Below are positions 33,064-43,455 of a stretch of DNA of 64,000 nt, piece after piece. Origin of the DNA: Periplaneta americana (Eukaryota > Arthropoda > Insecta > Blattodea > Blattidae). The stretch covers positions 65,998,787 to 66,062,786 of the forward strand of contig NC_091121.1 of assembly GCF_040183065.1 (NCBI RefSeq), written 5' to 3'. Within the stretch, counting starts at the first letter, position 1. The number at the start of each line of letters is the position of its first letter. The notes beneath the pieces were generated by a model that had not been told where the DNA came from, did no database searches, and was given only the letters and a program-made list of their open reading frames with translations. The position numbers and the translations under genes are program-made.

Positions 33064-33600
33064 CCTGTTAATCCAACTTTCTTAACGATTTAGTGGGAGA
33101 TTGTTCTAGTTTATAGCCTATGTTATCAAGTTTTTCTTCAGTTGCAACGCGATTTGTGGGCCTCTTTTTTATTTAAAAATAAACCGGTTTCTCTCACTTT
33201 TTACTAAATTGTGGAATGTTGAATGAGATGGTTGTTGAACGTCAGGATATTTTCGCACTACATTTTTTGTACTATTTCTTTGTAATATACTACATACAGT
33301 ATTATAAATGAAGAGTCGCTGTTCTAATGTGTAGGCCTACTGCATTGTCACAAATTGCACTGAATGGAAGTCAGCTGTATACTAACGCCATAACTTTTAT
33401 GTCCCTTCACCCTATGCTATCTGTCCACGCTACTAAACAAAAATCCTTCAAGGAGAAATATGAGCCTATACACATTTCCTCGGCAGTCGCCATCGAACTA
33501 AAGGCCGACGGCACTTACGTGAGTTAAATCAGTTTCCCGGTGAGCGCTCTCTATTAGGACTGTAATTATAGAAAAGTCATAATCAAACATTTCAAAAGTA
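33064..33600. other. No gene; second copy of 65-bp dispersed repeat
   Basis: 33,114-33,177 matches 30,900-30,963. A less AT-rich block at 33,330-33,560 is open for 66 codons on plus without a recognisable domain and may be part of an unknown repeat. Confidence 0.4.
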
Positions 33601-33914
33601 GGCTATTAAATCACTGTACTTTCATCATTTTCTCGATCATTTTAAACTTTACATTCATTCACCTTGTATTTTCATGCTTCCTGGTTTGTCCTTTAGTGCT
33701 ATGTGTTCATCCTACTCATTTCTTCCTCTGCTAACTCGTTAATTGATTGTATGTCACATGTCTCACGTCTTAATCCTGTAGGTCTGCGTGCTCTAATCTT
33801 GTTTTCTCGTTTAGACGTTTTTTAATTTATTTGCTCATTTATCTGTTTAGTTTCGCTAATATCAGATCTAGTTTCCACCGCATATGTAAAAATTGGGCGC
33901 ACAGTTGTTTTATA

Positions 33915-34834
33915 CGGAGTGGTGCAAAAGTAACTAGCCTACACACTTGGAGAATGTATGTTTCTAGGTTAATAGGAAGTATTACGTAGTTGATATGGTT
34001 GGTAGGGAACAGGAAATGACGCGTAGTGTTAACAAATGAATAATTTATTTATTAACAATAGTAACTTAGTCCTGACAACACAAGTAACAGTTTCCACAAA
34101 ATGCTAACGAAAGAAGAAAGAATTTTCGCTTTGAAGACCGCTTACCAAAGCGGTGTAAGTGCTGTACTGAGAGAATGGAGAGAACATTTCGAGTCAAATC
34201 CACCAATACGTAAGGCTGTTTATAATTTAATTAATAAATTTGAAACTGAAGGTTCTGTTTTATGCACCTCGCACTGGCCGACCTAGCACGGTACGAACTG
34301 AGGAAAATAAACTCAATATCTGTCTGGCTGTTATGATTAGTCCAAAGAAATCCACAAGACGATTAGCAGTAGAGTATCCAGAAATGTCACGTCGGTCAAT
34401 CCAAAGGATATTGCATCAACAGAACTTCAAAGTGTACAGTCCACGCCTGATACATGGGTTGCTGGAAGATGATCCAGACAGGCGGCTACAATTTTGTGAA
34501 ATGATTATGCTCGATCAGTATTGATTTGACCAGAATTTCTTTCTTAACATTTCGTGGTCTGATGAGGCCACATTCAAGTTATCTGTAAACCGACTAACTG
34601 TACTTATTGGTACAGGAAAAACCAACAATCTGGACAACAACATTCAGCTGTGTGTGAATCAACGGTGTATTGATGAAGACGGGAGACAGTTGGAACATAA
34701 AAAGAAGTGATGCGTACTGTAATTTGTTGGTAGGGCCTGTATCATGTTCAAATTATTCAAAATTAACATCATGTTTAAATTATTTAAAATTAGCATAAGT
34801 GAAATAAGTGTGTTGTTACTTTTGTGCCGTCCTG
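33915..34834 (+). mobile_element. IS630/Tc1-mariner-type element, internally deleted (920 bp)
   Basis: The ends CGGAGTGGTGCAAAAGTAAC (left) and the complement of CAGGACGGCACAAAAGTAAC (right) form imperfect terminal repeats. TA lies on both sides, the target duplication of this superfamily. It carries the first half of a transposase and is inserted in a LINE reverse transcriptase frame. Confidence 0.85.
34101..34710 (+). pseudogene. Truncated IS630-type transposase with N-terminal helix-turn-helix
   Basis: From ATG 34,101 the frame reads MLTKEERIFALKTAYQSGVS and KAVYNLINKFETEGSVL (DUF4817-like helix-turn-helix region). A frameshift near 34,262 follows, then TGRPSTVRTEENKLNICLAV and EMSRRSIQRILHQQNFKVYS, and a stop at 34,524. 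A block with WSDEATFKL (first catalytic D) comes next. The central catalytic half is deleted: the sequence jumps to CIDEDGRQLEHKKK, like the C-terminal end. Non-functional. Confidence 0.8.
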
Positions 34835-35440
34835 TATATTCTAGTTTTTATGTTTATTCTGAGATATTCAATATATTATTTCGTAAAACGCCTAATATTC
34901 TTTATAGACTTTATGTTATATTATTGGCTAAGACTACACCGTACACGACCCTGGCTCTTACGGTAATGGCTAGAAACATTTTTGTTTTATAATTTTAATT
35001 TGTACTCGCTAGCTAGCTAGTTAAATAAAAAAAAAATTCTTGATCTTTCATTAGCCTGATTGTATACCTCTTGTTGTAGATTGCCATACAAAGTTGTGTG
35101 TGTGTGTCGAGGTAGTCTCTTGTTGAATAATTTTATTACTGAATTCCAGTTTACAGCGTTGTGTGTTTTGTTTATTGTTAAAGTCGAGCTCTTTTCAATG
35201 TTTAAATTGGTACGGCAAAAAATCTAACAGCAGTTTTTAAAGGTCATCTTCATTTTCAACTGCCAATACCGTATCATCGGCATAGACCTAATTCAATATT
35301 GATATTTCTGCTCTCTTTTTGTTGTTTCATTTCTGAAATTAATTAATCCATTATTAAATTAAAAAGTAATAGGCTTAGTGAGTATCCTTGTCTAATTCCA
35401 TTTCCAATTTATATAAAATCTGTGTAATTTGTTTTGTTTT

Positions 35441-35584
35441 TATTTTAATTTAATTACCTTGATATAGATCTGTTACGAGATTTATTAGTTACTTGATACC
35501 AGTCTTTATTTCAATAAACGTTACATGATAACTTTACTTTCTCTAAACGAAATGGTAAATTATTTTAATTAACACTTAACGTTT
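35441..35584. other. No feature seen
   Basis: AT-rich spacer between the LINE and a SINE-like block. Confidence 0.3.
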
Positions 35585-35720
35585 ATTGCGTGTCTTACAT
35601 CCGGGTTCGAATCTCGGTTGGGTCCAATTGAAACTTATGGTGGACAAAGACGGTGCTCGGTTTTCGCTGGGTACTCCGGTTTACACTACCTACATGAATT
35701 CCACCACTGCTTCATTAAAA
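35585..35720 (+). repeat. SINE-like block with tRNA B box
   Basis: CCGGGTTCGAATCTCGGTTG (B box) is followed by the body GTGGACAAAGACGGTGCTC and TACTCCGGTTTACACTACC. Part of the body (GAGGCTCGGTTTTCGCCAGG) recurs near 36,200. No A box was found upstream. Confidence 0.45.
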
Positions 35721-36274
35721 TCATACGGTTCTATGTAATTCGCCTCCCATAGTGCACCAAGGGCAACGCCTACGGGAGGCTAAAAGAATTACTTCTTCGG
35801 TGCGTCGGCCACAGATGGGAAACTTGAGTGAATGATGTAAGAAAAGTATTCTGTCCAGACTTAAAATATAGCCAGACTCCATACAGATCACGTGATCAGC
35901 GAGTCTTTCAATTTGGGGGTTCCTAGTATTCTTCACAATCTTCACAAGAATCTTTACGAGTTATCACCATCACCACTACCACCAGCGCTATAATTGTGCT
36001 TTTATGGTTGATGGATGAATTATTGTCTATGGAGATCGTGAACTTAGCTACCCATTTTGACTTCGGTGAGAATTGCTAGGAAATTTTTTTATATTGAACA
36101 ATTTTTTTACGTAATTGTACATCTTCGTCACGGGACTCCAGATAACATCTGTACTTCAGATCTGATGGGCCCTGTCGGCGCCTAGGTTTATTTTTCGAGG
36201 CTCGGTTTTCGCCAGGGCACTTTTCTGATTTTCATATTAACGCCGTATTTTCGTTTATAATAAGTCATATTTTA
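35721..36274. other. No gene; SINE body remnant near 36,180-36,225
   Basis: Open frames here lack recognisable domains. GCTCGGTTTTCGCCAGGGC near 36,200 resembles the preceding SINE body. Confidence 0.4.
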
Positions 36275-36870
36275 TTCAGTTTCACCGTTGTGGCTGTGGG
36301 GTTAGGGAGTCTAACTCCGAACCTAGCGCTCCTGGGTTTGATTCCCGGTCAGGACGAGTTGCCTGGGTGAGGTTTTTCGGGGGTTTTCCCCTCACTGCTA
36401 TGGATGAATATCAGGTAACTTTAACAGGCTATTGGAACCCCACTCATCTTCGCCACTTCCTTTCCTCCCCCATCATCCTTTCCTCATCATCCCATTTCTG
36501 GTTTTTCAGATCACTCTACAGGCGGCCTCCCGAAGCTGCTGGCTCTCTCGACCGGCCTCCGTGGATTGTAGTTAAGCGACGTTGGATGGCTTCTGCAACG
36601 AGCACCCGAGGCGGACCTACTCGAGGGAGGAGTTTCGCCTCGGACCGACAGGGAAGCCTTGGGGAAGTTGCCGAAGCAGGAATGGTATATGGATTTCTGT
36701 CGGCTGTAGGGACCGGTCGTTAAGGGAGTCATTGGTTAGGGAGGTGCGCGTAGGGGATCTGTGGCACGCAACTCATTCCATATCGAGGGTTAGCGCAATA
36801 GATCTCAATAGGTCGCAGTGCTGGGCCATCCGTGTCCCCCTCAGTTAAATTCCATTCCATTTCATATTTT
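36275..36870 (+). repeat. Long composite tRNA-derived SINE-like repeat, about 600 bp
   Basis: The head TTGTGGCTGTGGGGTTAGGG (A-box region) and GGGTTTGATTCCCGGTCAGG (B box, about 36,334-36,353) is followed by a body related to the 27.3-kb SINE (GTTGCCTGGGTGAGG, TTCCCCTC). A GC-richer body with GGCCTCCCGAAGCTGCTGG and GAAGCAGGAATGGTATATGG follows, ending in an ATTCC-type tail. Long for a SINE and possibly two elements fused. The open frames of 73-118 codons across it are not considered genes. Confidence 0.55.
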
Positions 36871-36947
36871 ATTCATATTTAAACAATTTTATAGTAAGAC
36901 CTACTCCGCAGACCTAATAACCTCTGTATCTAGATTCCTTTGTAGAA

Positions 36948-37211
36948 TGAAAAGTTACATTTGTTCGGATCATATTTCTGCACATTTAAAGGACAAAACT
37001 AAAGTTCGTTCAATAATTTATTATCATAATACACTCCTCCCTTAAATTGACTGAGTATATTGGGAATTCAGTCAATGGTTTTACCAAAACACGCAATGAT
37101 ATGTTTCATATAAAACAATTTTTATCTCGAAGCAAAAACGAGCAAAATTGTACTAAACACTTTTGTTTGAAGTATCTCAAAGAATAACCTCTGACATTAC
37201 GGTTCACCCTG
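36948..37211. mobile_element. Single arm of Tc1/mariner-like foldback element
   Basis: Matches the right arm of the element at 14,804-15,374 (ACATTTGTTCGGATCA, AAACAATTTTTATCTCGA, GAGATACTTCAAAC on the complement) and ends CACCCTG followed by TA. The left arm is absent, so this is a half-element. Confidence 0.65.
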
Positions 37212-37560
37212 TATATTAGACACTTGAACATTGAATTATGTCTTCCATAACAACTATCGAGTATATAAATGGATTATTGAAGGTGTTCAGCTATAATTTA
37301 GAAATAGATGAATAATAATTAAGCAAGAAGGACAAAGGGGAAGGTAAAGGAAACAAAAGGAAACAGTTTTTCATTAAATACAAGGGAGGACTGATGATAT
37401 AGTATGAACAAATTAAGATAATGTAGTCCAACGAACTGAGGTTACACTATAAGATTACTTGACATTAGTCTTACAATTTGAGAAAACCTCGAGAAAAAGA
37501 AAGCCAACTATCTAATTACTGCAAGCAGGATGCGAACCAACGCTCGAGACCAACCTTAAA
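37212..37560. other. No feature seen
   Basis: AT-rich. GCAGGATGCGAACCAACG near 37,527 weakly resembles a minus-strand SINE B box. Confidence 0.35.
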
Positions 37561-37745
37561 GCACAGTCTAGTATATACAGTCACGAAGCTTGAGTTGTTG
37601 AGGATGCTAGGAACAATAGACTGTGCAGGTACTATTTCGCATTGTCTGTGATGAGGCGATAGTAGCGATCCTAGTGGTCAGCAACTATCTATTGATGCAT
37701 ATTCCCTACGTACTGAGCTTCGTGACTGTATATACTAGACTGTGC
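37561..37745. mobile_element. MITE with TTAA flanks, about 185 bp
   Basis: The terminal inverted repeats GCACAGTCTAGTATATACAG plus TCACGAAGCT are perfectly mirrored over about 30 bp. TTAA flanks the element (37,556-37,559, with one extra A, and 37,746-37,749). No coding capacity. Confidence 0.8.
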
Positions 37746-37749
37746 TTAA

Positions 37750-38690
37750 AGTGTGAAACACGGTGACTATGTACATTTAGGCTATATGGGTACTAAAATT
37801 GCTTTCATTGTTCTTTCAACGTATACAGCCTATTCAGAGAAAATGATATGGCTATTGAAGCGACAACATACATAGATAGGCCTATTTAAAGGTTGTATGA
37901 TATTGAAGAAATGAGAATGTGACAAGAAATCGAATTACAATTTTAAAACTGCCGCAAATATCCATAACAGATCTCCAGGATGTGCGAGGGGTTGCATGCA
38001 AACCCTTCTGTAACAGAGCTGATAAACTGTGATTTGTAACATGAGATTTCATGGCTCTCCCCCCCCCCCCAACAAAAAAGATGGATGAGTCAGAAGTTTA
38101 AGCAAGTTAAGTTTTCAAAGTTTGAATTCCCATTTCATTAGTAGAACAAACAAGTTGCTGATTGCTCACTTCCTCTCTCAGAAAATAACATAATATCTCC
38201 TTCAAACAAGGAGTGAAAATTATTCTTAGCTGCTAGAACTTGCTAGGTCGACTGCAGAAAAGATGCCGAGTTTTGGGATGTAGACAGCATCTACTTAAAC
38301 TGAGGATTCTAGTTGCAACAACGACCTTCAGACCGTGTTAAAACATCGTCTAACGTACAAAACTCTCAGTCGAAGAAGCAAAGGAACATCTTCCATCACG
38401 CTCTTCAGTTTTCTTAAATGATAATAATCGAACATGGGCGTAAGAGCGACTGCACTTTTATATAATAATCATCTCTGTACGCCTGCCAGAATAAAATTCA
38501 AAAAGGAATTATTGGAATGTAACACCAATAAGCCTATTGTGGCGCCATCAAATAAAAACCATTGCTAATCGTTCTAAAATCACTTCTTCTCTTATTTGAA
38601 ATTAAGTGTATGTACAATGAGGGACATAATAGTTGAGTTACTCAAATAAAATTATATCTCCCATTATTTTTGCATTTCTGTTTTTTGTAT
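37750..38690. other. No gene; C homopolymer
   Basis: AT-rich sequence with a C run near 38,059-38,070. No recognisable element. Confidence 0.5.
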
Positions 38691-38699
38691 TTGTAGGTC

Positions 38700-39300
38700 T
38701 ATCTGTAATTTTTTAAATGACACTCCGGAGGAAATTAAACGCAGAATAAATGTGGGAAATGTCTGTTATTATTCGGTTGAGAAGCTTTTGTCATCTAGTC
38801 TGCTGTCAAAAATCTGAAAGTTAGAATTTATAAAACAGTTATATTACCGGTTGTTCTGTATGGTTGTGAAACTTGGACTCTCACTTTGAGAGAGGAACAG
38901 AGATTAAGGGTGTTTGAGAATAAGGTTCTTAGGAAAATATCTGGGGCTAAGAGGTATGAAGTTACAGGAGAATGGAGAAAGTTACACAACGCAGAACTGC
39001 ACGCATATCTTCACCTGATATAATTAGGAACATTAAATCCAGACGTTTGAGATGGGCAGGACATGTAGCACGTATGGGCGAATCCAGAAATGCATATAGA
39101 GTGTTAGTTGGGAGGCCGGAGGGAAAAAGACCTTTGGGGAGGCCGAGACGTAGATGGGAGGGTAATATTAAAATGGATTTGAGGGAGGTGGGATATGATG
39201 ATAGAGAGTGGATTAATCTTGCTCAGGATAGGGACCGATGGCCGGGCTTATGTGAGGGCGGCAATGAACCTGCGGGTTCCTTAAAGCCATTTGTAAGTAA
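38700..39300 (+). pseudogene. RTE-like LINE ORF C-terminal fragment
   Basis: Reads SVEKLLSSSLLSK, then VRIYKTVILPVVLYGCETWT, FENKVLRKISGAKR, IIRNIKSRRLRWAGHVARMG, LVGRPEGKRPLGRPRRRWEG and WINLAQDRDRW, with frame changes near 38,810 and 38,970. The LYGCETWTL, RLRWAGHV and GRPRRRWE blocks mark the post-polymerase region of RTE-like non-LTR elements. The end TTTGTAAGTAAGTAA is a GTAA-type tail. Close relatives lie at 9.2 and 46.2 kb. The polymerase domain is missing. Confidence 0.8.
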
Positions 39301-39445
39301 GTAATTATCTGTAATTTTACTTCTATTTCTAATTTCCTTCTTCTCTCTGCATTTGTTTCTTGTATATGTCTAATTATATTCTGGTGGTGTGGTAGAGAAG
39401 GCTTTATGACCTTAACTCCGCCAGATTAAATAAATAAAATAAAAT
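39301..39445 (+). mobile_element. LINE 3' UTR end
   Basis: GTGGTAGAGAAGGCTTTATG, ACCTTAACTCCGCCAG and a TTAAATAAATAAAAT tail match the 3' terminus at 29.95-30.02 kb. Confidence 0.55.
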
Positions 39446-39583
39446 AAATAATTGTTAATACTCCCGAAAGCATATATTAAGATAGAAACAGATATATTAA
39501 CCAGAACAATAATAATTTATAATTCCAACTATAGGCCTATATAACTTATGTTGATAAATCACTATGTATACCATTCTTTAAAG

Positions 39584-39765
39584 CAGTGATCGTCAGCACT
39601 CGCTGAAACGGGTAGAGTGCATGGAGGGTAAGGAACTCTGCTCCGTCGTGCACAAGGGATAGAGAGACAGCATACCCGCCAGCAGCGACGATTGCACGCT
39701 AGGGCTGTGTCTTGTCCGCGGGTAAGGTACGCTACTCCGAGCGTGCAGTGTTTTGATGACCGCTG
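39584..39765. mobile_element. hAT-type MITE, 182 bp
   Basis: The ends CAGTGATCGTCA (left) and the complement of CAGCGGTCATCA (right) fit hAT termini. CTTTAAAG at 39,576-39,583 and 39,766-39,773 is a perfect 8-bp target duplication. The interior is GC-richer and non-coding. Confidence 0.8.
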
Positions 39766-40187
39766 CTTTAAAGAATGAAGAACGGGAATATGGACGATAT
39801 TTAAAACATTTGAGTTAAATAAAATAGTTACAAATTCAAAAATAATTTACAGAGTTTAGTTAACTTTAATGACACTGTCTTTTTCGTATTTTTCATAACT
39901 GAAATTATTGGAATATCAAATAAATGAAATAAGAAACAAGGATATCATAAATTTAATTACCGATTTTTTTTTTCATATTTTTTGTAACTTTAAGAGCTAA
40001 AGTCTCATTAACATATTTGATCCTCATGTGGTTTCAATACAGAAAACGCCTATCATAGCCAAGACACCACGAGGTGCAATAGAATCATTCGATAAGAAAA
40101 GTCTGTGAAAGCTATTAGTTGAAGTAAAATTGGCGTTGTCACTTCGAAGTAATTTATCGCTTTTATTCCATTATATGATCATTTAAG

Positions 40188-40600
40188 TATATGTGACTAG
40201 TTGCAGGAATGGAACCTAAAGTCGGATTTTTCATTTTTTTTTTTTGTTTTTTGTGGTTTCAAAAACAGAAAGAAATACTGAGCATTTAAAAAATCATGGT
40301 TCTAGGTACTATAGTTTTTAATATATCACTTATTGAATGTTGGTATTACATTATGTACTTTTCGAGAAAAATGCAATTAAAGTTTGCATTTGTTTTCTTA
40401 GCAACTATAAGAAAGATTTAGGTATTTAAGAAGCACTGTGTAAATCTACGTCCTAGTTTAGTATGTAAAAACGCCTACAGGTAGCGCAAGATGTCAAAAC
40501 ATAGAAATGCAGTTTTTACACCACAAATTTGTTATTTTGTCCTCCTGTAAAGTTTCCTTTCACAACTTTAGGTTCCTTTTCGCGCAACGGGTCACATATA
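40188..40600. mobile_element. Inverted-repeat element, about 410 bp
   Basis: TATATGTGAC...GTTGCAGG...GGAACCTAAAGT on the left is mirrored by the complement of TATATGTGACCCGTTGCGCG...GGAACCTAAAGT on the right, with several mismatches. Borders are approximate. The target duplication is unclear because the ends are TA-rich. Confidence 0.55.
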
Positions 40601-40699
40601 TTATTGTTCTGCAGCGATGAACTTGAGCAAAATGTTACGACAGCGATAGAGGAATAAAACTAACATCACATGAAAATACAAATTGAAAAAAAAAATCAA

Positions 40700-40800
40700 G
40701 CAAGAAGTTGGGGATCTTATAACAGAGTAGTTTGTGTTCAAATAGGTACAATAGGTAGTTAAACGTTTTACCAATGAGCTACCCCACACTTCGGAAATAA
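40700..40800 (-). repeat. tRNA-derived SINE-like head
   Basis: On the minus strand GTGGGGTAGCTCATTGGTAA is a good A box (near 40,785). The B-box position holds only a weak TATTTGAACACA. Degenerate. Confidence 0.35.
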
Positions 40801-41573
40801 GACTTTGCCAATGTGTTTTTCACATGCATGCGCATTGATAATCATGGGTTGCCCTACCTGAAGACTTCTTTGTTGTTAAATTCGTATATATGAAAGTTTT
40901 GTGAGATATCATTATCTAAATTAGAGACAGATAACGGCAGAACAGGGTTAGGTTCGTTCTAAAGGCGGGGGGAGGGGGAAACAGTGAGTGGAATCATAGA
41001 CATAGTATGATGCAAAACTTCAGTACATCTGTACAGCATGGACGCCACGAAGACGTTTGTCAGCTGGCCAGTTTTTCTTCCCATGAGTGTACATATTTAC
41101 AACCTCACTTTGCACCAGTACACATACCAAGCGAACCTCGGATCCAATTAATTCAAACTGAACTTGTTTCGCCACCCCTACAGCTACAAATTGGGAAGAT
41201 CCACTTCTCTCTGCCACTCAGGGAATTGAATTGAGGCAAGGAGCTCAATCGGAGACACATTGTGACGAGTTGTAAGACCTTCATGTGATCAATACTGCAA
41301 GAATGGCAACATGTGGCCTGTTGGCATGGAAACAACTGCTTCTTAAGGAACGGAACTTTCTGACTGCGGTCTCCTGAGTGTTGCCAAGCGACGTCTTTTA
41401 GTGTTAGTAAAGTTAACGCTAACGAGATACCAGGTAACTGTGTAGCAGTCACCCACTATTTTTATCATTCTATCAAGTACAAAGAGAAATTGACTACAAA
41501 ACTTTCAAGAAAAGACATATTTATTGCATCACCAAATCGATAATTTCGGTTTAGGCATACCATCTATCTTTTC
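40801..41573. other. Less AT-rich unique block, no gene recognised
   Basis: 41,000-41,460 has more balanced composition and open frames on both strands (75 and 99 codons), but no domain, splice-bounded exon or repeat signature that I recognise. Confidence 0.4.
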
Positions 41574-41940
41574 GTAAGGAGTTAGGTAGGCCTACAGCTT
41601 ACAGCAGTAAAATTTTTGGAAATATTCAACATTTTTTTTCCTCCATTACTGTATCTTGTACAATAATGCAAATTGGTACCTATCTGAAAAACACTATCCT
41701 TCTGCTATATGAAAAAATATTTTTACAATTAAAAAATGTTTATATATATTTTTTTTTTCAAAATTCAAAATGGTGGCAGTTTACAGTGCAGTGATGAAGC
41801 GTTTCCCTCATAACTCATAAACTTGTTAACTTTTCATGTTCTCTCTCTTTTATATTATTGCTGAAACTCACGTTTACAATATCATGCTCTTTCAACTACA
41901 TTCCTTAATAAATAATATCTTTTTTATTCTATGTTATAAG

Positions 41941-43079
41941 TAGACTTCGTTGAATTGCCACACGCAGCATGCCGATGTTCGGTAGTATAGAAGAGATGAG
42001 CGACCGCCCGGTCTCGTAGTATAAGCAGTTCATGTTAAGAGTTGTGACCGGTCCAAATAGATAGAGCAGCTAAAGCTAATGTATACCTATGTAAGCACAT
42101 GTTTTTGCATTACTGTGGTTGGAATAGTCAAAGCTTAACATTTGTTCAGTGCAGACACGAATTCAATTAAACATACTACAATGAGTGTGTTGCTGTTCCA
42201 AACAATTGCCCCTGGAATACCCTTACCCCCGCAGCCGGTCTTGATCCGTTGGAAAACGTTGTTGGATGCTGTTAATTATTATGCAAAATATTACGGCAAA
42301 ATAATGGAGGTAATTGATGCATTGGATAGCACAGACAGTTCCGCTGTTGCAGCTGTAAAATCATTGCTTCTGGACAGCTATTGGAAGATATTATGTTCAT
42401 TGATTCTAATTTTAAAATCGTGTACAAAAGCATCACCCTGTTAGAACCGTCTAAACTACAACTCTCAGAAGCCCTTAATATAGTGTATAAAGTATCACAA
42501 ACCGTTATCCAAAATAACAATTCACTAATTTCAGAAAAAGTGAATGTAAGTTGAGAAACATTATTGCTAAAAATTCTGCCTATTCACAACTTCGTATTAT
42601 AAATGATGTACTATCAGGTCACGAGAAGACGTCTGAAGTTGGTGTACTAAAAAGTAGTGACTTTCCGTTCTTCAAATATGCACCTATTACATCGTGTGAT
42701 GTTGAACGTACCTTTTCCCAATATAAAAATTGTTTGAGTGACCATCGGAGGAGGTTCACTTTTCAGTCGCTCAAAATGTACGTAACTCTTATCTCCAATG
42801 CACATATTCAAGGATGATGTGAGTATCTTACATTAAACTTTAAGAGTTAATATATCTCACTACAAAACAATTGTGTATTTACATGTTTAGACATTTCCTA
42901 CTTCAATGATCGTTCATTATATTTCTTGAATGCAGGATACAGGTTTTATTGTAACCGCAGTATACTGCTCAGTGTTTACATCAGAGGCATACTCCATCCG
43001 TTGCACGTCCGCTTCTCATACTGATTATACCGCGTGCGCAGTAAACCTTGCGATTCTCGTGGCAGTTCCACGAAGTCTA
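41941..43079 (+). mobile_element. Non-autonomous hAT element, copy B (1,139 bp)
   Basis: The ends TAGACTTCGTTGAATTGCC and the complement of TAGACTTCGTGGAACTGCC are terminal inverted repeats. GTTATAAG at 41,933-41,940 and 43,080-43,087 is a perfect 8-bp target duplication. It is homologous to copy A in opposite orientation and shares its internal deletion. Confidence 0.9.
42180..42817 (+). pseudogene. Partial CGGBP1-like hAT transposase (copy B)
   Basis: MSVLLFQTIAPGIPLPPQPV and LDAVNYYAKYYGKIMEVIDA (from about 42,181) correspond to about residues 290-330 of the intact transposase. The frame breaks near 42,380. From about 42,660 KYAPITSCDVERTFSQYKNC and LSDHRRRFTFQSLK give the C-terminal block with the third catalytic acid. 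The conserved RWGTW motif reads RWKTL. Zinc finger and catalytic aspartates are missing. Confidence 0.8.
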
Positions 43080-43455
43080 GTTATAAGATAATACTGATAT
43101 TTGACCATATTTTTAAATGAATTTATTTTTTATCAGAAAATCCATCAAAGGTAGAGAAGTGATCTTTCATCATATTGTAGATATGACCTGCATAAATACA
43201 TTAAAAAAATTTCATCACAGAATGTTGAGTAGTTTTCGAGTTATGTGGGAGACGCTTGATCATTGCACAGTGAACTGAATTTTGAAAAAAAATGCAAATA
43301 ATTTTTTTAAATCGTAAAAATACTTTTTTAATATAGCAGAAGTACAGTGTTTTACACCTACTAATTTTCATTATTGTACAATATACAGTAATGGAGGAAA
43401 AGAATGTTGAATATATCCAAAATTATACTGCTGTAAGCTGTACCTAACCCCTTAA

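Larger units (their letters stand above)
33600..35440 (-). pseudogene. RTE-like LINE reverse transcriptase, interrupted by a DNA transposon
   Basis: On the minus strand, near 35,400-35,340, GIRQGYSLSLLLFNLIMD-like sequence appears across frame changes. Near 35,290 comes VYADDTVLAVENEDDL, the YADD catalytic box of reverse transcriptases. Near 34,860 NIKTRI leads into the transposon at 33,915-34,834, beyond which YKTTVRPIFTYAVETRSD and KIRARRPTGLRRETCD continue to about 33,770. Joined across one TA, the flanks stay in frame (RIYKTTVRP). Multiple stops and frameshifts elsewhere show that the LINE is dead. Confidence 0.75.
41578..43451. mobile_element. TTAA-type foldback element, second copy, split by hAT copy B
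   Basis: The left arm starts GGAGTTAGGTAGG and CCTACAGCTTACAGCAG. The right arm ends GCTGTACCTAACCCC followed by TTAA (43,452-43,455). The left flank is GTAA, probably a mutated TTAA. After subtracting the nested hAT element and one target copy, about 727 bp remain, close to the 708 bp of the uninterrupted copy at 18,745-19,452. Confidence 0.75.

Noticed and set aside
33327..33527. 66-codon open frame with balanced composition
   Set aside because: No similarity recognised; more likely part of an unknown repeat.
36367..36848. Overlapping open frames of 73-118 codons
   Set aside because: Fall in a SINE-like repeat on both strands; GC-richer composition lengthens chance frames.
41007..41452. 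Possible exon in a less AT-rich block
   Set aside because: Open on both strands, no domain and no clear splice borders; left as unassigned sequence.
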